Below, piece by piece: positions 33,900 through 45,819 of a stretch of DNA of 64,000 nt. A program made the translations under genes and the position numbers. Every line of letters starts with the position of its first letter. Positions within the stretch are counted from its first letter, which is position 1. Under the pieces are notes generated by a model, which saw nothing but the letters and a program-made list of their open reading frames with translations, was not told the DNA's origin and did no database searches. The stretch comes from Diabrotica undecimpunctata (Eukaryota > Arthropoda > Insecta > Coleoptera > Chrysomelidae). The DNA lies in assembly GCF_040954645.1 (NCBI RefSeq), contig NC_092804.1:44049753-44113752 (forward strand). The letters run 5' to 3'.

Positions 33900-34410
33900 C
33901 AATTTATCATCGGCATATGGAGCTAGCTGCCCTCTTATAATCCCTTCTGTTCTGCTATTCCCTGGTGAAAACCTCAGGTAGAAAGACAGCGCAGGCTGAC
34001 TCTTGGTCTTTGTAACAAAGCCAAGAGGACTCGTAGGCCTGCCCACTGGGACTCTTTTAAGAAGGTCCAGAGGATATACAATGATTTGTATATCCTCTGA
34101 TATACCAATTTCATTGTATTCGATAATTAAGAGGTCAAAAGCCTTTGGCCTTTTGGCCTCTTTGATTAAGAGGCCAAAGAGGAGATCTTCGACAGCCTAT
34201 TGTGACAGCTGCACATGCTAACACATGTCCGCTGCAGTAAAAGTCTATCTTTTACGGACAAAGAGGCCCTAAGGACTCTCTTGGACACTCACTTCCCAGA
34301 GGTCAAGGTTGATAATACAACTCTAGCTACGATTAGGCTTCCGCGAATGGGGGACTTTCGGATGACGGAGAAGGTAGCATCATATACGAATCTGCCAGTT
34401 TTTTTTTTTC
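33900..34410 (+). pseudogene. LINE fragment (R1-like linker) with local palindromes
   Basis: Frame 34215-34424 contains FTDKEALRTLLDTHFPE, typical of the region between endonuclease and RT in R1/Jockey LINEs. Close palindromes lie at 34069-34098 (AGAGGATATACA arms) and 34131-34180 (GGCCAAA-rich arms). Frames are broken throughout. Confidence 0.5.
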
Positions 34411-34419
34411 TAAAAAAGG

Positions 34420-34984
34420 TGTAGAAATACAGTTATTTTGCTATAATAAGAAGAAACCTAAAACCTTTAAGTAATTATCTGTACTAAATCCACTTTTTGA
34501 TGGGAGAAAAACATACGAGAAGCTAAATAAAAAGATCTGCTGTCATTGCTTCATTACATTACAGAGGAGGAAAATGATGATGAAGATAAAAATTAATACA
34601 TATTTTTAATTGAAAAATGTTTGAGTGTTACAAAGTATGTTTTAATAAGTTTTTGGGTTTGTAAATGTTTTGGTAAATTATCCGTAATTTCATTTCTTTG
34701 AGAATGGGTTATTTATTCTCTGAAAATATCCCGAAACAGATAAATGCAAAAGTGGCCCATTCCACAATAAAACTCTTATTTGCGGTTAAAATTAGCAAAC
34801 AAACTCATTTTAGTTTAGCAAACAGTTTAAGCAGCCGTTTAAATTAATTCTCGAAAAACAGAGAAAACTTTGTCCTAGATTTTCTCCGAATTGAATATTA
34901 CATGCTTGGGCCACTATTGCGCCAAACGCCTTAAATAATGTAACTAATAAAGCAACTAAGACAGCTGCTCTTTATTAAAAACCA
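34420..34984. other. No recognised feature
   Basis: AT-rich intron sequence. Confidence 0.4.
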
Positions 34985-35028
34985 AAGGAGGAAAAGGGAA
35001 GTATTTTTAAAGTATGTAAAAGATTTTC

Positions 35029-35069
35029 TAACTGAGCGCTTTCGGCTTGCAAAGCCTTCTTCGGAGCTA
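35029..35069 (-). ncRNA. Hammerhead-like motif, minus-strand copy
   Basis: Minus strand: UAGCU (stem I), CCGAAGA (core; U4 is C), GGCUU-UGC-AAGCC (perfect stem II), GAA, self-complementary AGCGCU (stem III), C (position 17), AGUUA (stem I return, one G-U). Probably weakened by the U4 change. Confidence 0.5.
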
Positions 35070-35401
35070 TGGTCAAATATTTAAGTATCTTACTAAACAG
35101 AGATCATATGGTCAGCAAAAAAATAGTGATTCTATTTTATTTTTTCTTTCTGTTATCAATGGAAAAACACAAAGGACTGTACACTGGACTCCACAAAAAA
35201 AATAAAAAATTTGATTAGAGTTGAAGCAGCAGATAGAATCAATAAAATGGTTGGGTTCTACCCATATCATAACCAAATTATTTAATGTGAAATCCTGTGT
35301 ACAGCCCTTGTGTTTTTTTATCGATAAAAGAAAGAAAAAATATTACCACCATTTTTCTATTTACCATATATCACGTAGTAGGCTACTTAAATATTTGACC
35401 A

Positions 35402-35442
35402 TAGCTCCGAAGATGGCTTTCTAAGCTGAAAGCGCTCAGCTA
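35402..35442 (+). ncRNA. Hammerhead-like motif, plus-strand copy
   Basis: Plus strand: UAGCU (stem I), CCGAAGA (core; U4 is C), GGCUU-UCU-AAGCU (stem II with one wobble), GAA, self-complementary AGCGCU (stem III), C (position 17), AGCUA (stem I return, perfect). Confidence 0.5.
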
Positions 35443-35747
35443 GGAATTAAAATTTTTCACACACTTCCCTTTTTTAACTTTGATTTGTCATAAGTGTGTA
35501 CAAAAACATATCAGTCTTTTCATTTCTTTAGTAAAAGCACAGGAAATCAGGACTAACAGAAAATAGCTATAAGCTTATGTGTTGTGTCTAAAAGAAGATA
35601 TTGTGACAGTGCAGTAGACGTGAAGTAGTTTTTCAGAATGAACTAAAAGTGGAAAAAAAAAGATTAATATATACGTTTACTGAATATTTAAACAGCATTA
35701 TGTATTATTTCTATGAATGAAGAAAATTAATCCAAATCCAATCTCAC

Positions 35748-36016
35748 CTTTGAACCAAATACATATTTATTTTTCCTGACTTCCTCGGACGGCATAACCA
35801 TATTTCCAGTGCGATCCAACTTTGAAGTGAACATTAAAGAAATTATTGGATTTTTAGAATTTCTCATTGTTTCTATAATCTCAGGTGCTAGGAAGTCTCT
35901 ATTTCGGTCAGGCATTTTTCTACAGTTATAAGTCACTTTGCCGGTATAATGAACAATTGAAAAACTATCTTCATCGTAGACCAATATTTTCCGTTTCTCT
36001 TCATTATAGATGTTAT
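35748..36016 (-). CDS. ninaC: Myosin III (NINAC) motor exon
   Basis: Acceptor CTATTTCTAG, donor AAG/GTGAGA. It reads NIYNEEKRKILVYDEDSFSI then VHYTGKVTYN, the FxIxHYAGxVxY motif of myosins, followed by MPDRNRDFLAPEIIETMR, matching the NRDxL segment, and ends KYVFGSK. Phase 2 in, 0 out. The ATG at 36050 lies in the intron and is not used. Confidence 0.9.
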
Positions 36017-36489
36017 CTAGAAATAGAGGTAAATAAATATGGTTGTTCATGGTAATAAATATATTTTATTTTTATTGGCAGACAGTAAAAACGTAGTTCA
36101 AAGTAGAATTAGATTGCTTAAACTTTATGGTAGACGTAATTTAGGAAATATTCTTGTTAAGAACATTTTAAGATAAAAAATGGATAGGTTTAATATCTTT
36201 AATACTAAGATACAGCTTATAAAAGCTGCGATATCCATTCCAAAGTGGAAAAAAGTGCCACTGTCCCTTACCAAGTAATTACAAACGCCATTTTATTTAA
36301 CTTAGTAAAATAATTATACCATAAAATTCCTAAATTTTTAAAGAATACTGTGCAAATTTTAGATCTTCAATAAAACCTTTAGAACTAGAAAAATACTTCA
36401 GAAACAAATCTAATAAACACAGTCGGATTGAAAAAACTAAAAATAATAAACCCGAAACAAATAATAATAATTTAAATAATAATAATAAT

Positions 36490-37550
36490 AAGGAGGAGGA
36501 CGAGGACTTATTGATATAAGCAAGCAATTAGAAAAACAGATTACTAATTTACAAAATTATTTTCAGGTGCAGGTGAAGACATCTACTCTTCATCGCGCGA
36601 TTTGTGCAGTAGATGACACAACACCGATTAAACTGAGGGAACAAGAAATGCGCATAAACCATCTTACTAAGAACGAAAAAATGCGCATCTGGATGGGTAA
36701 ACCTCTGCACGGGCGACATCCGAATGAAGTCAGTCAAGACTATGTCGACAATATAGCGTCGAACTATTGGCTGACATCAGGAAAGATGTTCCCTGAAACA
36801 GAAGGTTCATTACTCGCCATTCAGGAGAAATGCCGATATGGATGTCAAGCCCAAGAAACCATCCAACATCTTACCGGGGACTGCCAGGCATTTGCTGCAA
36901 CTGACTATAAGGAACGGCATGAGTCAGTAGGAAAGATCCTCCATCAAGAGATAGCTTTTAAACTGGGACTTATACAAACAAACCATCTCCCATATTATCA
37001 ATACGTTCCTGAGAGTCTGCTTGAGAATGACAACTACAAGCTATACTGGGATCGCACTGTGCTCACAGACCAAACTGTAGCACATAACAGACCAGATCTC
37101 GTGCTAGTTAATAAACTTACAAGACAAACAACACTAATCAATGTGGCGATACCTAACAACAATAATCTGCGTGTTAAGTACAACGAAAAGATCGCCAAGT
37201 ACAGAGATCTGGAAATACAAATAAGGAGACAGTGGAGAATGGAAAGTACCCAGACGATACCTATTATTCTTTCTACCACTGTAGTCATCCCGAAGAACCT
37301 TCTAGAAAACATAAGAAAGCTGGGTCTAAATGAACATCTATATAAGATCATGCAGAAAGCTGTGCTACTTTCGACGTCCAGATGCGTTCGAAAATTTTTG
37401 GGAGATACACCGATGTACCAAGTCACCTAGGACTCGATAACATGGAAAGAGTCCCACCAGAGCTCAATCCTTTTGATACCGTAGGTATCTGGGATGAGTG
37501 AATTTCCCCTTAGAGGGAGTGTGAGCCGTATGGCTAAATCTGGATGATAA
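36490..37550 (+). mobile_element. R2/R4-like LINE 3' fragment
   Basis: Open from about 36491 (GGGRGLIDISKQLEKQITNL, the region after RT) into the 287-codon frame described separately. The 3' end runs to about 37550, matching the decayed relative at 10976-11785. Confidence 0.75.
36567..37430 (+). CDS. LINE C-terminal domain with zinc knuckle and restriction-like endonuclease
   Basis: 287 codons without a stop. A CCHC knuckle, CRYGCQAQETIQHLTGDC (C-X3-C-X7-H-X4-C), precedes the PD-(D/E)XK-like nuclease core RPDLVLVNKLTRQTTLINVA. In this type of element the second acidic residue is normally LIDVAIP; here it is LINVAIP, so a likely catalytic Asp is Asn. NEKIAKYRDLEIQIRRQW follows as expected. 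The fragment lacks RT and would not be a complete protein. The long open frame reflects modest age, not function. Confidence 0.75.
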   Translation: MQVKTSTLHRAICAVDDTTPIKLREQEMRINHLTKNEKMRIWMGKPLHGRHPNEVSQDYVDNIASNYWLTSGKMFPETEGSLLAIQEKCRYGCQAQETIQHLTGDCQAFAATDYKERHESVGKILHQEIAFKLGLIQTNHLPYYQYVPESLLENDNYKLYWDRTVLTDQTVAHNRPDLVLVNKLTRQTTLINVAIPNNNNLRVKYNEKIAKYRDLEIQIRRQWRMESTQTIPIILSTTVVIPKNLLENIRKLGLNEHLYKIMQKAVLLSTSRCVRKFLGDTPMYQVT

Positions 37551-37881
37551 TAATTTCTTAATATTTATTAAGAAACCTAAACATTATTTAATTTGCAGCC
37601 TTAATAACTAATCCTATTACCACCCCTATACATAAGACGACTATAACTATCTTTAAACTTTATAACCAAAATTTCAACCAAGAAACAACAACCGCTATTC
37701 TTTAAAATTTCCCATTCTGGTCTTTCTCTCAAAAAAAAACTATATCGCTCTTATAGAAAGAATAAGAATCACCAATTCTGACAGCAAATTCTGCCAGCCA
37801 ATCTAACACAATGACTAACGTTTCATTGTGTATCATACTGAATCATTCTATACGAATGGAATTCTTTTGCAGGTTGACCAA

Positions 37882-38055
37882 GGTAAGGAGGAACAAAGAA
37901 AGATCAAGAGCCAAATTTACAAGTGACCAAATGGCCACAGCAGTCACAGAGGTTAAAAAAAAATGAAACTGCACTTCGCGTTGCGGCAGATATGTTTGGC
38001 AAAAATTTTAGCACATTAAGGCAGTATGTTCTAAAAGAAAAAGGTGTTACCTTAC
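37882..38055 (+). pseudogene. psq-type helix-turn-helix remnant
   Basis: RSRAKFTSDQMATAVTEVK then, after a shift in a run of nine A, NETALRVAADMFGKNFSTLR and QYV. This is the pipsqueak-type DNA-binding domain that starts many Tigger/pogo transposases. No DDE part follows. Confidence 0.6.
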
Positions 38056-38074
38056 ACCTAACCACTTTTTAGTT

Positions 38075-38280
38075 CGATATATTGCTCTGCTCTTCGTCCT
38101 ACTTCTGCCAGTCGCCCGATTACTGTCCACTTTATTTCTTAACTTCTTCTTCTAATTCTAGCAGCTTTTCTTTGAAACTTAGTGTGCGTATGTTGAACGT
38201 AGCTATGTACCATTTTCCATTACCTGTTTCTGTTGTTTCTTATCGAATTTCTGTCCCCCTCAGAATTCACAGAATGGCTT
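38075..38280 (-). pseudogene. RTE-like LINE endonuclease N-terminal fragment
   Basis: Minus strand reads WYIATFNIRTLSFKEKLLEL then EEEVK with stops after, the start of the APE-type endonuclease (TWNVRTL in intact RTE elements). Confidence 0.6.
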
Positions 38281-38633
38281 AAGTTTAAGTGCAACATTCT
38301 GAGACATTATCGTCACAAGATTACAAAACGATAATTATGGCTGGATAAATTTCTGTAAGAAATGTATCCAAGTTTTGCTACGCCACTGGTAGCAATTAAC
38401 TTACAATTCATAACTTCTACCGTAGATTAACTTTCTCCGACCAATTCCAAAAATTTCTCTGTTAGACAAGAATTCAAAAGATCGGTTTTTACCTATATCC
38501 CTTGCAATAGTCAGGTATTGAAAATCGGAATTTTAAGTCAGTATAATATTATATAAGTCAATATGAGTGTACATTGGACAGGTAATATATCAAACAAAAT
38601 AATTATCTTTATTTAACAACTTCTGCTAGTTAC
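38281..38633. other. No recognised feature
   Basis: Intron sequence. Confidence 0.4.
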
Positions 38634-38926
38634 CTGTAATATATCTTCCACGATGTCCTTTCTTCGACGCGTCATCTATAATAGCCAGTAACCCTTCAGA
38701 ATTTCCAAGAATTTCATTTAAAGTGTCTTTGTTCTTGTAGTAATTAATTGGAACAAAATCAATATCTTCTTCTTGAAGATCTTGTAATTCCCAAGCAAAC
38801 ACTCTTTGTAGGAAATGATAATGAAGCTGCTCGTTAAATGTGTTTACGAGGAGTTGAGAAAAGCGATTATCTTTAAAACATTCAAAACCAAAGAAGTCTA
38901 AAATTTTCACCATGTAAGTGTTTCCA
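38634..38926 (-). CDS. ninaC: Myosin III (NINAC) motor exon with switch II
   Basis: Acceptor CTATTTTTAG, donor CAG/GTAACT. It reads GNTYMVKILDFFGFECFKDN: DFFGFE is the switch II loop that senses nucleotide state. It continues LLVNTFNEQLHYHFLQRVFA (relay helix) and ends GHRGRYIT. Phase 2 bases in (completing Phe), 1 out. Confidence 0.92.
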
Positions 38927-39229
38927 CTAAAAATAGAAATATATTAGACGTGTTTAGATAGAAATACATCGCCTTCTAGGCGGTGTAAATGGAAATCATG
39001 AGTTTTACACTTTGATATAATGCGATTCCCATTATTTATGTTGTAAATTAGATTCATTATTCCTTTCTCAAGTAAACTCTTTTTAATCTTTATGGCATCT
39101 TTTTTGACTACCTCTTTTTACTCCAAACCACAATGGCTATTAGTTAACAAAAAGTTACTTGTTTGGTTCACTCTCTACACTATCATACTATATCCACCCG
39201 TATCCATCATCTACTTTCTAATCTCCGAA

Positions 39230-40740
39230 CACATACTTGAGAAAAAAAGCAGTGAGACCAAATCGATATGTATAAGAGAGGCGGCAATGCGTCATCGTAA
39301 TAAACCACCTTATATAGGTGGAAAGAAGGCAGGATATCCGGGATATGAGACAAACCAGTCACTAGCATAAATGGACTAGCGTATGAAGCGGTCATATCTA
39401 AAGAGGACCGTATTAAACGTACAATAAATAACCTCAGAGACAAGCTTGAGGAACTTGCTGAGCTAGAACGGAGATAAATAGGGTATAAAATGTGCAAATA
39501 ACCTGATGGCGAAGATAAAAGAAGCAAGGGAAGCCAAAAAGCAGCTTGAGAGCAGAAATGTGTCATCAAAGGATATGAGCATAGAGATGGCAAGTCGTAA
39601 AGATGATACGACCGCATCAAGGTGGCCGGGAAGATCTGAAAAAATACCGCCTTTGAGAACTAAGGTCTGTGGGTAGGACACCATGGAAACTGGCTGTAGA
39701 TAATGAGACTCTACTGATATGTGTATGCCGAAGAAAAGCTGAACAGAGTAAGTGTACCACAGTATTTTCATGTAACTAGAATTTTCATGTAAGGAGAATT
39801 TTCATTTTCATGTAAGGATATGGAAAATGACGTGTGCATGAGAGGTAAGAAAACTTAAAAAGGGGAAATAAACGACTGGCTATTGTGGTGGGAGCATTGG
39901 AAAGATTGGGCAGACATCTGAAGGGAACCTCTTTGCCGCACTATAATAAGCCAGAAGATTAACTGAAAAGAAGGAAAAAAATAGCTGTCACAGTGGCCAG
40001 CTATTTAAATGGGTAAAGAATGTGCAAGGTGCTTAAGTATGCATGGCGCAGGAGCAAGATTGAGGTTTTGTTCTGCTGAGACATACCCAACAGGAACATA
40101 AAAGCGACAGTAAAAAAAGTCTGTTGTTATTAAGCAAAAGCACCTCCCAAGCAGAAATTTTGTGTTCCTTACCAGCACGGAGAGAGTCGACACAGGAACT
40201 AGGTCTCTCAACATAACTCTTTCTGGAGATCTGGTTCTCAAACTTAGAGCTAGGGACAAGTAAGCTTGTAGAGAAGATTAAAGTCATGTTACTTAAGAAA
40301 GTAGTTTGTGTACGACTAGAGGAAGAGACAAAGTGGTTCCGAGGTATGAATGTAGGAATCACTGACTCAGAGCTAAGAGTAACTATTTATAATGCTAAGG
40401 AAGTTGTAGAAGACCAATGTCTAGTTAAAAAATTGTAGACTTTCTTGAGGCAGGATCTTAGGTAGCGGTGAATATTACCAATAGAGAAGACTAAGAAGTT
40501 AATCACGATAGAAAGCATTCGCATTGAATGAGTGAAGGGTCCGAATGCAAAAAATCAGAACGAAACTATGCTTTAATAGATCGGGAGCACCTCTTCCCGA
40601 GACGAAAAGAGGAGTGATGGCAGGAACTACAGTAGTTTGGATCTTTATGATTTTACATAGGTCAAGGGACATTGTTGTGTCAACTCCTATCTCAAACAGA
40701 TTGACAATAAAGAGACTGATATTTATGTATATTGTCAAGC
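39230..40740 (+). pseudogene. Probable LINE ORF1 (gag-like) remnant
   Basis: Broken frames include DRIKRTINNLRDKLEELAEL and later MAKIKEAREAKKQLES, coiled-coil-like segments as in ORF1 of R1-type LINEs, and near 40290 VMLLKKVVCVRLEEETKWFR. No zinc knuckle was found, so this is a soft assignment. The minus-strand frames here are shadows. Confidence 0.4.
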
Positions 40741-41440
40741 AGATTATAGCATATTTTGTTTGTATGCAAGGGCTGAATGAGAAAAAGATGGAAGTTTAGG
40801 GGATCCTTGGGTGAGAGGATAACAGAGAAGGTTCTGTTTAAACAGATGCTGAGTTGTGATGTAGTTTGAAACCTCGTAAATGACAAGATTGCTACGATGA
40901 TGAAAGATAGACTGAAGAGAGAGAGAGTGGAAAAATGTAATTCGAGAATATTATAGTTTGGAATTGAGTAGATAAGGCAGACGAGATAAAGAGAGGAGGA
41001 AGGAGGTAAAGGGGGCGTGGTAAAGTACTATTGTAAAGTACTACACTCGTGAAGTACTACTACCACTATTCTCTACTCAACATATGGAGGGTTTAGTGGG
41101 TAGAAAGCACACATATTATTATCCGCTACGGCTCGGATAGTGTCTTTTAGAGATCTTTTTCCACCCGAGCAAAAAAGAAATAAATATATCACGTACGATT
41201 ACTAAATCAAATAGTAATGTATATTATCTATGATATTATTGCATGGTATATATTCAACAACTGTGGGATTCTAAATCGAAATATTTATTCAGCAAAAACT
41301 TAAATACAACTTAATCTTTACCAAAAACAATCAACGTGACACCTCATCACCTTTAATAACGTACTTAATGAAATGTCAGCTCCTATATATGATAATCATT
41401 TAGTCTAGAATATTCTCGTTACCTTAAAAGGCTTCTAGAA
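40741..41440. other. No recognised feature
   Basis: A purine-rich stretch near 40920-41000 and short GTAAAGTACTA repeats near 41020-41060 only. Confidence 0.35.
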
Positions 41441-41900
41441 TGTTTTTAGTATTTTCAGGTTCTGTGGTCTTGTCCATTTCAATATTCCAGTTACCGCTCT
41501 CACAGCAAATATTCAAATGCTATTATGAAATGTCACAATTTCAAAAAAGTTCGAGAACAATCGTTACGCTGCCCCCTATTTTAGACTAACGCCAATGCCA
41601 GTTCTGTATCACCTCGACATAGTACCAAACAATTTAAATGTAAAATCTTTATTTTCGATTTTGGTCCTCTAATACATTACGCAACATTGTTAATTCGGGT
41701 TAACATGGATTATGGATCTTTTAGCTGTATGTAATCGTCATGACTACTAAGATATACCAGTTGCCAGATGCTGCAAATACGGCAACTAGAATCTGATTAC
41801 TATTCCGAGATTCTGTGGACTTTTCAGTTTAACCGTTCCAGTTGTCGCTGTCACAGCGATACCATTATTCATCCCTATTATGAAATTTCACAGTTTAGGT
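41441..41900. repeat. Diverged direct repeat, about 345-bp spacing
   Basis: The block at 41459-41540 (TTCTGTGG-CTT, ATTCCAGTT-CGCT-TCACAGC, CTATTATGAAAT-TCACA) recurs at 41808-41895 with many differences. Origin unknown. Confidence 0.5.
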
Positions 41901-42319
41901 TAGATCTTAGGTCAATTAAGATAAACACAAATGTAGTAATATTTTTGATTTTCGTCTCTATTATGTTATTTTATAGGTACTATATTTTCCTGCCCTACAG
42001 AATCTTATCTACCTAATTTTTTTCCGACTCTTTTCCTTTTCAGTTTTATCACTTTGTTTTACTTCTCTGTCTCGTACAAACTGGTCTTATTCCCATGGCT
42101 TTATTTGCACTTTGCCTTGTTTTAGATAAAATATTATCTAAAAATATAACACATTATTCAAGTATCACATTCAAGTAGCACAATACGGAATGTATTACTC
42201 ACAACTCTTAAGGTAATATACTTTTATGTTGCAAACTAAACGAATCAGAGGAAATATGATCAGTTGAATATATAAACAGAAACTAGAACTAATATAGACA
42301 ATATAAAATGTATACTTAC

Positions 42320-42862
42320 AATATAGCTTTTCCAAAAGATAACTTATTATTGATAGTTCCAACAATATAATCCACCAATCTCGAGTATAGAGTATTGACC
42401 AGCACATTTCTTACTTCTATGGCCTCATTGCTGCTGTGTCTTACTTTATACGCATTTCCATCTTTAATTACACAGTAGTTTGTTAGGGCCCAAGAGATCT
42501 TTTTGGAGTCTACCTCAAGAAGATCTGAAAATTCTTCGACCTCTTGTTTATTCTGGATGACAGCGACTGTATCTTTATTTTCTTCGAAAACGATGTCTCC
42601 TAGATGCAATATTGCTGCTAATACAGAATGTATGGTGGCAGTATCTTGGGAAGAGAATTGAAGTTCCTCCATATAGCCGCAAAGTTTTTTGTATTTGATT
42701 ATATTGGCAGCTACATCATCTCTTGGAGTATTGGTTTTGGACTTCTTTTGCGTTCTCAAGAATGCATAGTCCCTGCTGGTGCTAAGTTTATATTTTTCAT
42801 ACATAGGTGTAGAAGTAATTCCGTCGTAAAAATAGTAGAAGATATGGAAATTACTTTGAAGC
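42320..42862 (-). CDS. ninaC: Myosin III (NINAC) motor exon
   Basis: Acceptor CATTTTCAG, donor ATT/GTAAGT. It enters with one base completing Met and reads LQSNFHIFYYFYDGITSTP, the NFHIFYYF motif after switch I. It goes on to TATIHSVLAAILHLGDIVFE (upper 50K domain) and the VLVNTLYSRLVDYIVGTINN helix. The exon also includes about 20 residues before the first ATG at 42804. Phase leaves 2 bases. Confidence 0.92.
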
Positions 42863-43429
42863 CTGAAAATGCCAATAAACTAAAAAAATGTTTGAATTTA
42901 TGGGGTCATAAATTTATTAAATCATAATGTCTGCTGACCTCTTGTGAGGACTTTAAAGAAACAAATTATTATAAGTTTATACACACTTATTTATTCTTTT
43001 ATAGAAATTTAAAAATCTTAATATAAAGTTAAATAAAATAGATTAGAATTTTAATAAAAAAAATAATAAAATGCCTCAGTAGCCTTGACGCAGACATTTG
43101 TTTATAAATAATTTCTTTGAGCATTTTAATGAGTAAAACATAGTTAAAATACACCAAAAAAAACATTAAAATAGATAAGATATATAATAAAAATATCACC
43201 AAAAGATAATTAAAAAAAATGAAACTGGATCCAAGTGAGATACTGAGGGAGGTCAAAAAGGAGATTAACGGATACACTGAATTTTAGAACAAAATGCAGA
43301 GATAGAAAAGTGTGAAATAAAACATAAGAACAAGAAGGAGACTTCCACAAGATAACATGGATAAAAAAGTTTCTTTACAGCATGTGTCACAATCCTAAGG
43401 GATTGAAAGGCACCGATGATTATGGCTAT
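42863..43429. other. No recognised feature
   Basis: AT-rich intron sequence. Confidence 0.4.
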
Positions 43430-45420
43430 TTTCTTAAATTGTCTATCTACTGCGGATGTTGGATACTAACATGGCTATTCTGACTCTATTGGCACTGTAG
43501 TTGTGTGTTTTCTTGTTTGGGTGTTCTCTGAGTCCTGTTTTAGGTGACTTTTGTCGCCTCTTCAGAACGTGTTTTTTCGTTGTGGATGGCGTCACTGGTT
43601 TTTGGTTGTTGGAGGAGGGTATCTTAAGAGAGCAATCAGTTCAGAAAGGGCTTGGTAAATAGTTCTTTTCAACATTTTATGTTATTGCTAAGTAGTGACT
43701 AAATTGAGTGATTATGTGATAGAATGAATTTATCAATGGATTTTGACTCTAGTGTTACCCGTTGGTGGCAGATGTGGCTGTTTTCTCCCTATGAACAGAT
43801 CTTATTGTGCAGTGGGATCGAGAAACCACAAAAAACCAATACTTTCCTGTCTGCAACACTCAAAGTGAGATATTTATCTTGAAGTGTGGTAAAAATGAAG
43901 GGTTGATACATTCGTCAGGAAGTTTGGTACTGACAGATGTCAGACTTTTTCTGGGTAGGAAGGGAAGTTTTATTTTCGTAGCAGTTGTGTAGCAGCAATG
44001 AGCAGGCAGTTTTTGGTACATTCTAGGCTTGGAAGTTTCTGCTTTTGATGGTTTATAAGGTATAACTCTTGTTCAGATAGGAGAGTTTCTCAAGTATGCT
44101 AGTTGGAGGGGTGGTCGTGTCGTTTGTGGTTTACGTTACGCAGAATACTTCTTTTCAACGCTAGCAGATGTTATGAGACGTCATGGTTGAGCAAAGCGTA
44201 GATATTAGTCTTGTACTTAATTAGCGCGCCGGATGTACATTTTGTGTGTGTGTACAAGTGCTTTAGCTTGCGTGTCCCACTGTTCTACACTGTACTAGAG
44301 CGTTGAGTAGACTGACTCAGATCTTGTTTCCAGTTTAGTGTTTTGGTAAACACCACACCTAGATACTCGACCTGATCCCTAAATTGGAGTCAATCGACCA
44401 ACAGCCTCAGGTTCGTTCTTTCTTATGACAGATCATCAGACTGACAGATCTGACAGATCAAATCATCTAAATCATATCAATAGTTCGCTCCAACTACTGA
44501 AATAATATTATAGAATCAGGAAAGTGTTTATGCGATAATATTTCCCAGTGTGATGTTAATCACATCCTGTTTGGATGTATTAAAAATAAAGCACTCTCAT
44601 CTACGTTTTATGAAAACCTGGTTAAAAGTAATGTGCAAATTCCAGTAAACATAACCCACCTACTGTCATTGAATCAGAAATCTATATACGAACTCATATG
44701 TAATCACTTATATGCATCCGGATATATAATATAAATTTAGTACAATCAAGTTTTTAATTGATAAAAATAACATATATCATTTAAAAATCTGTGGCAAAAG
44801 GACTAGTTTCCATGCCAAACACACTATCATCATCATCATCATCATCATCATCAACTACTGAAATGGTTTAGATGATTTTGAGCGTGCCTTTTGGGGACAT
44901 CTGTATCTCGTGCTGTTGTTACAAGAGCAATGTCAACTGTCGTGTCAGTATCACTTCTGTATAGTGCGTATTATATGGGTCCAGACGGAACCTTGTGACA
45001 CTCTTACTGTAGGAGTGAAGAGTATTAACAGTTGACTATTAAACTTTACCCTGATATTGCTCTGAGAGATATATCAGTCGATTAGTCTGATAAAAGTGAT
45101 GGGAAAACCAATTTTCAGTAGTTTCCGCATCAATCTGGCATGACAAACTTGGTCTCGACGCTTTCCATACATCGAGAAAAAATCCAATAGAAAGTTTTTT
45201 GTCGTATAACTTGTGGGTTATGAAAGTGAAGATTTTAGTCAACGCGGTTCTGGTAGAGTGACCTTTTCTAAAGCCGAATTGAAATAAAGGGATGATGTTA
45301 TTTTTTGTTATAAAGTCAACGAGTTTTTCCTTAAGGATCTACTCAGACTTTACCCAAAACATGTAGATAAATTAGCCTGCAAGAGTTTACCCATACTTTA
45401 GATTTAAAGCAGGTTATATA
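43430..45420 (-). mobile_element. Decayed Jockey/R1-like LINE, interrupted
   Basis: Minus strand: QFGFRKGHSTRTALTKIFTF then GFFLDVWKA near 45180-45310 (RT motifs), VEYLGVVF near 44360, and a 3' end near 43440-43500 reading NRVRIAMLVSNIRSR. Heavily mutated. A second LINE is inserted at 44504-44851. Confidence 0.6.
44504..44851 (+). mobile_element. Nested LINE 3' fragment with 13-bp target duplication
   Basis: ESGKCLCDNISQCDVNHILF and GCIKNKALSS form the C-terminal CCHC finger of an I/Jockey-like LINE; the end is a (TCA)n tail. CAACTACTGAAAT at 44491-44503 recurs at 44852-44864, marking the insertion into the minus-strand LINE. Confidence 0.8.
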
Positions 45421-45819
45421 GTTGTGCATTTGCATTATATGGCCTAGAATTTATTCATTGTTACTTCTCTATATCCAAGAGATATTTAATATGAATCTAT
45501 AGCACCATATATCAACGATTCTAATAATTATGCAAATAGATAAAGTTCCCGAAATTAAAAATTTACTTAAAGAAAAGAAGATGTTTAGCAATTATAAGCT
45601 CATAAAGCTACTTATTTACATTTTAAATATGGTAGAGCATAACTGATAAAATGACATGTAAAGAAATATAAACATCCGAAAATTTGGATTTATGAAGTGC
45701 AGCAATAGATGGATTCTTAGTAGTACAGAAAGGATTCTTGACTTGGATGAAACTACATAGTATTAGCATTAAAAAATTGTTGAAATTCTTATAAAAACGG
45801 AGCATCAAAATTTACTTAC

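Larger units (their letters stand above)
34985..35475. repeat. Long imperfect palindrome, Penelope-like terminal sequence
   Basis: Outer arms 34985-35095 and about 35380-35475 are inverted copies (CTTAAATATTTGACCATAGC and flanks), and an inner pair (ACACAAAGGACTGTACAC region and its inverse) lies inside. Each outer arm carries one hammerhead-like motif. No protein frame is present. Confidence 0.7.

Noticed and set aside
36017..36050. ATG at 36050 as a gene start
   Set aside because: It lies before a clear splice acceptor and the exon begins at 36016.
44821..44851. CRISPR-like or tandem array
   Set aside because: It is a simple (TCA)n LINE tail.
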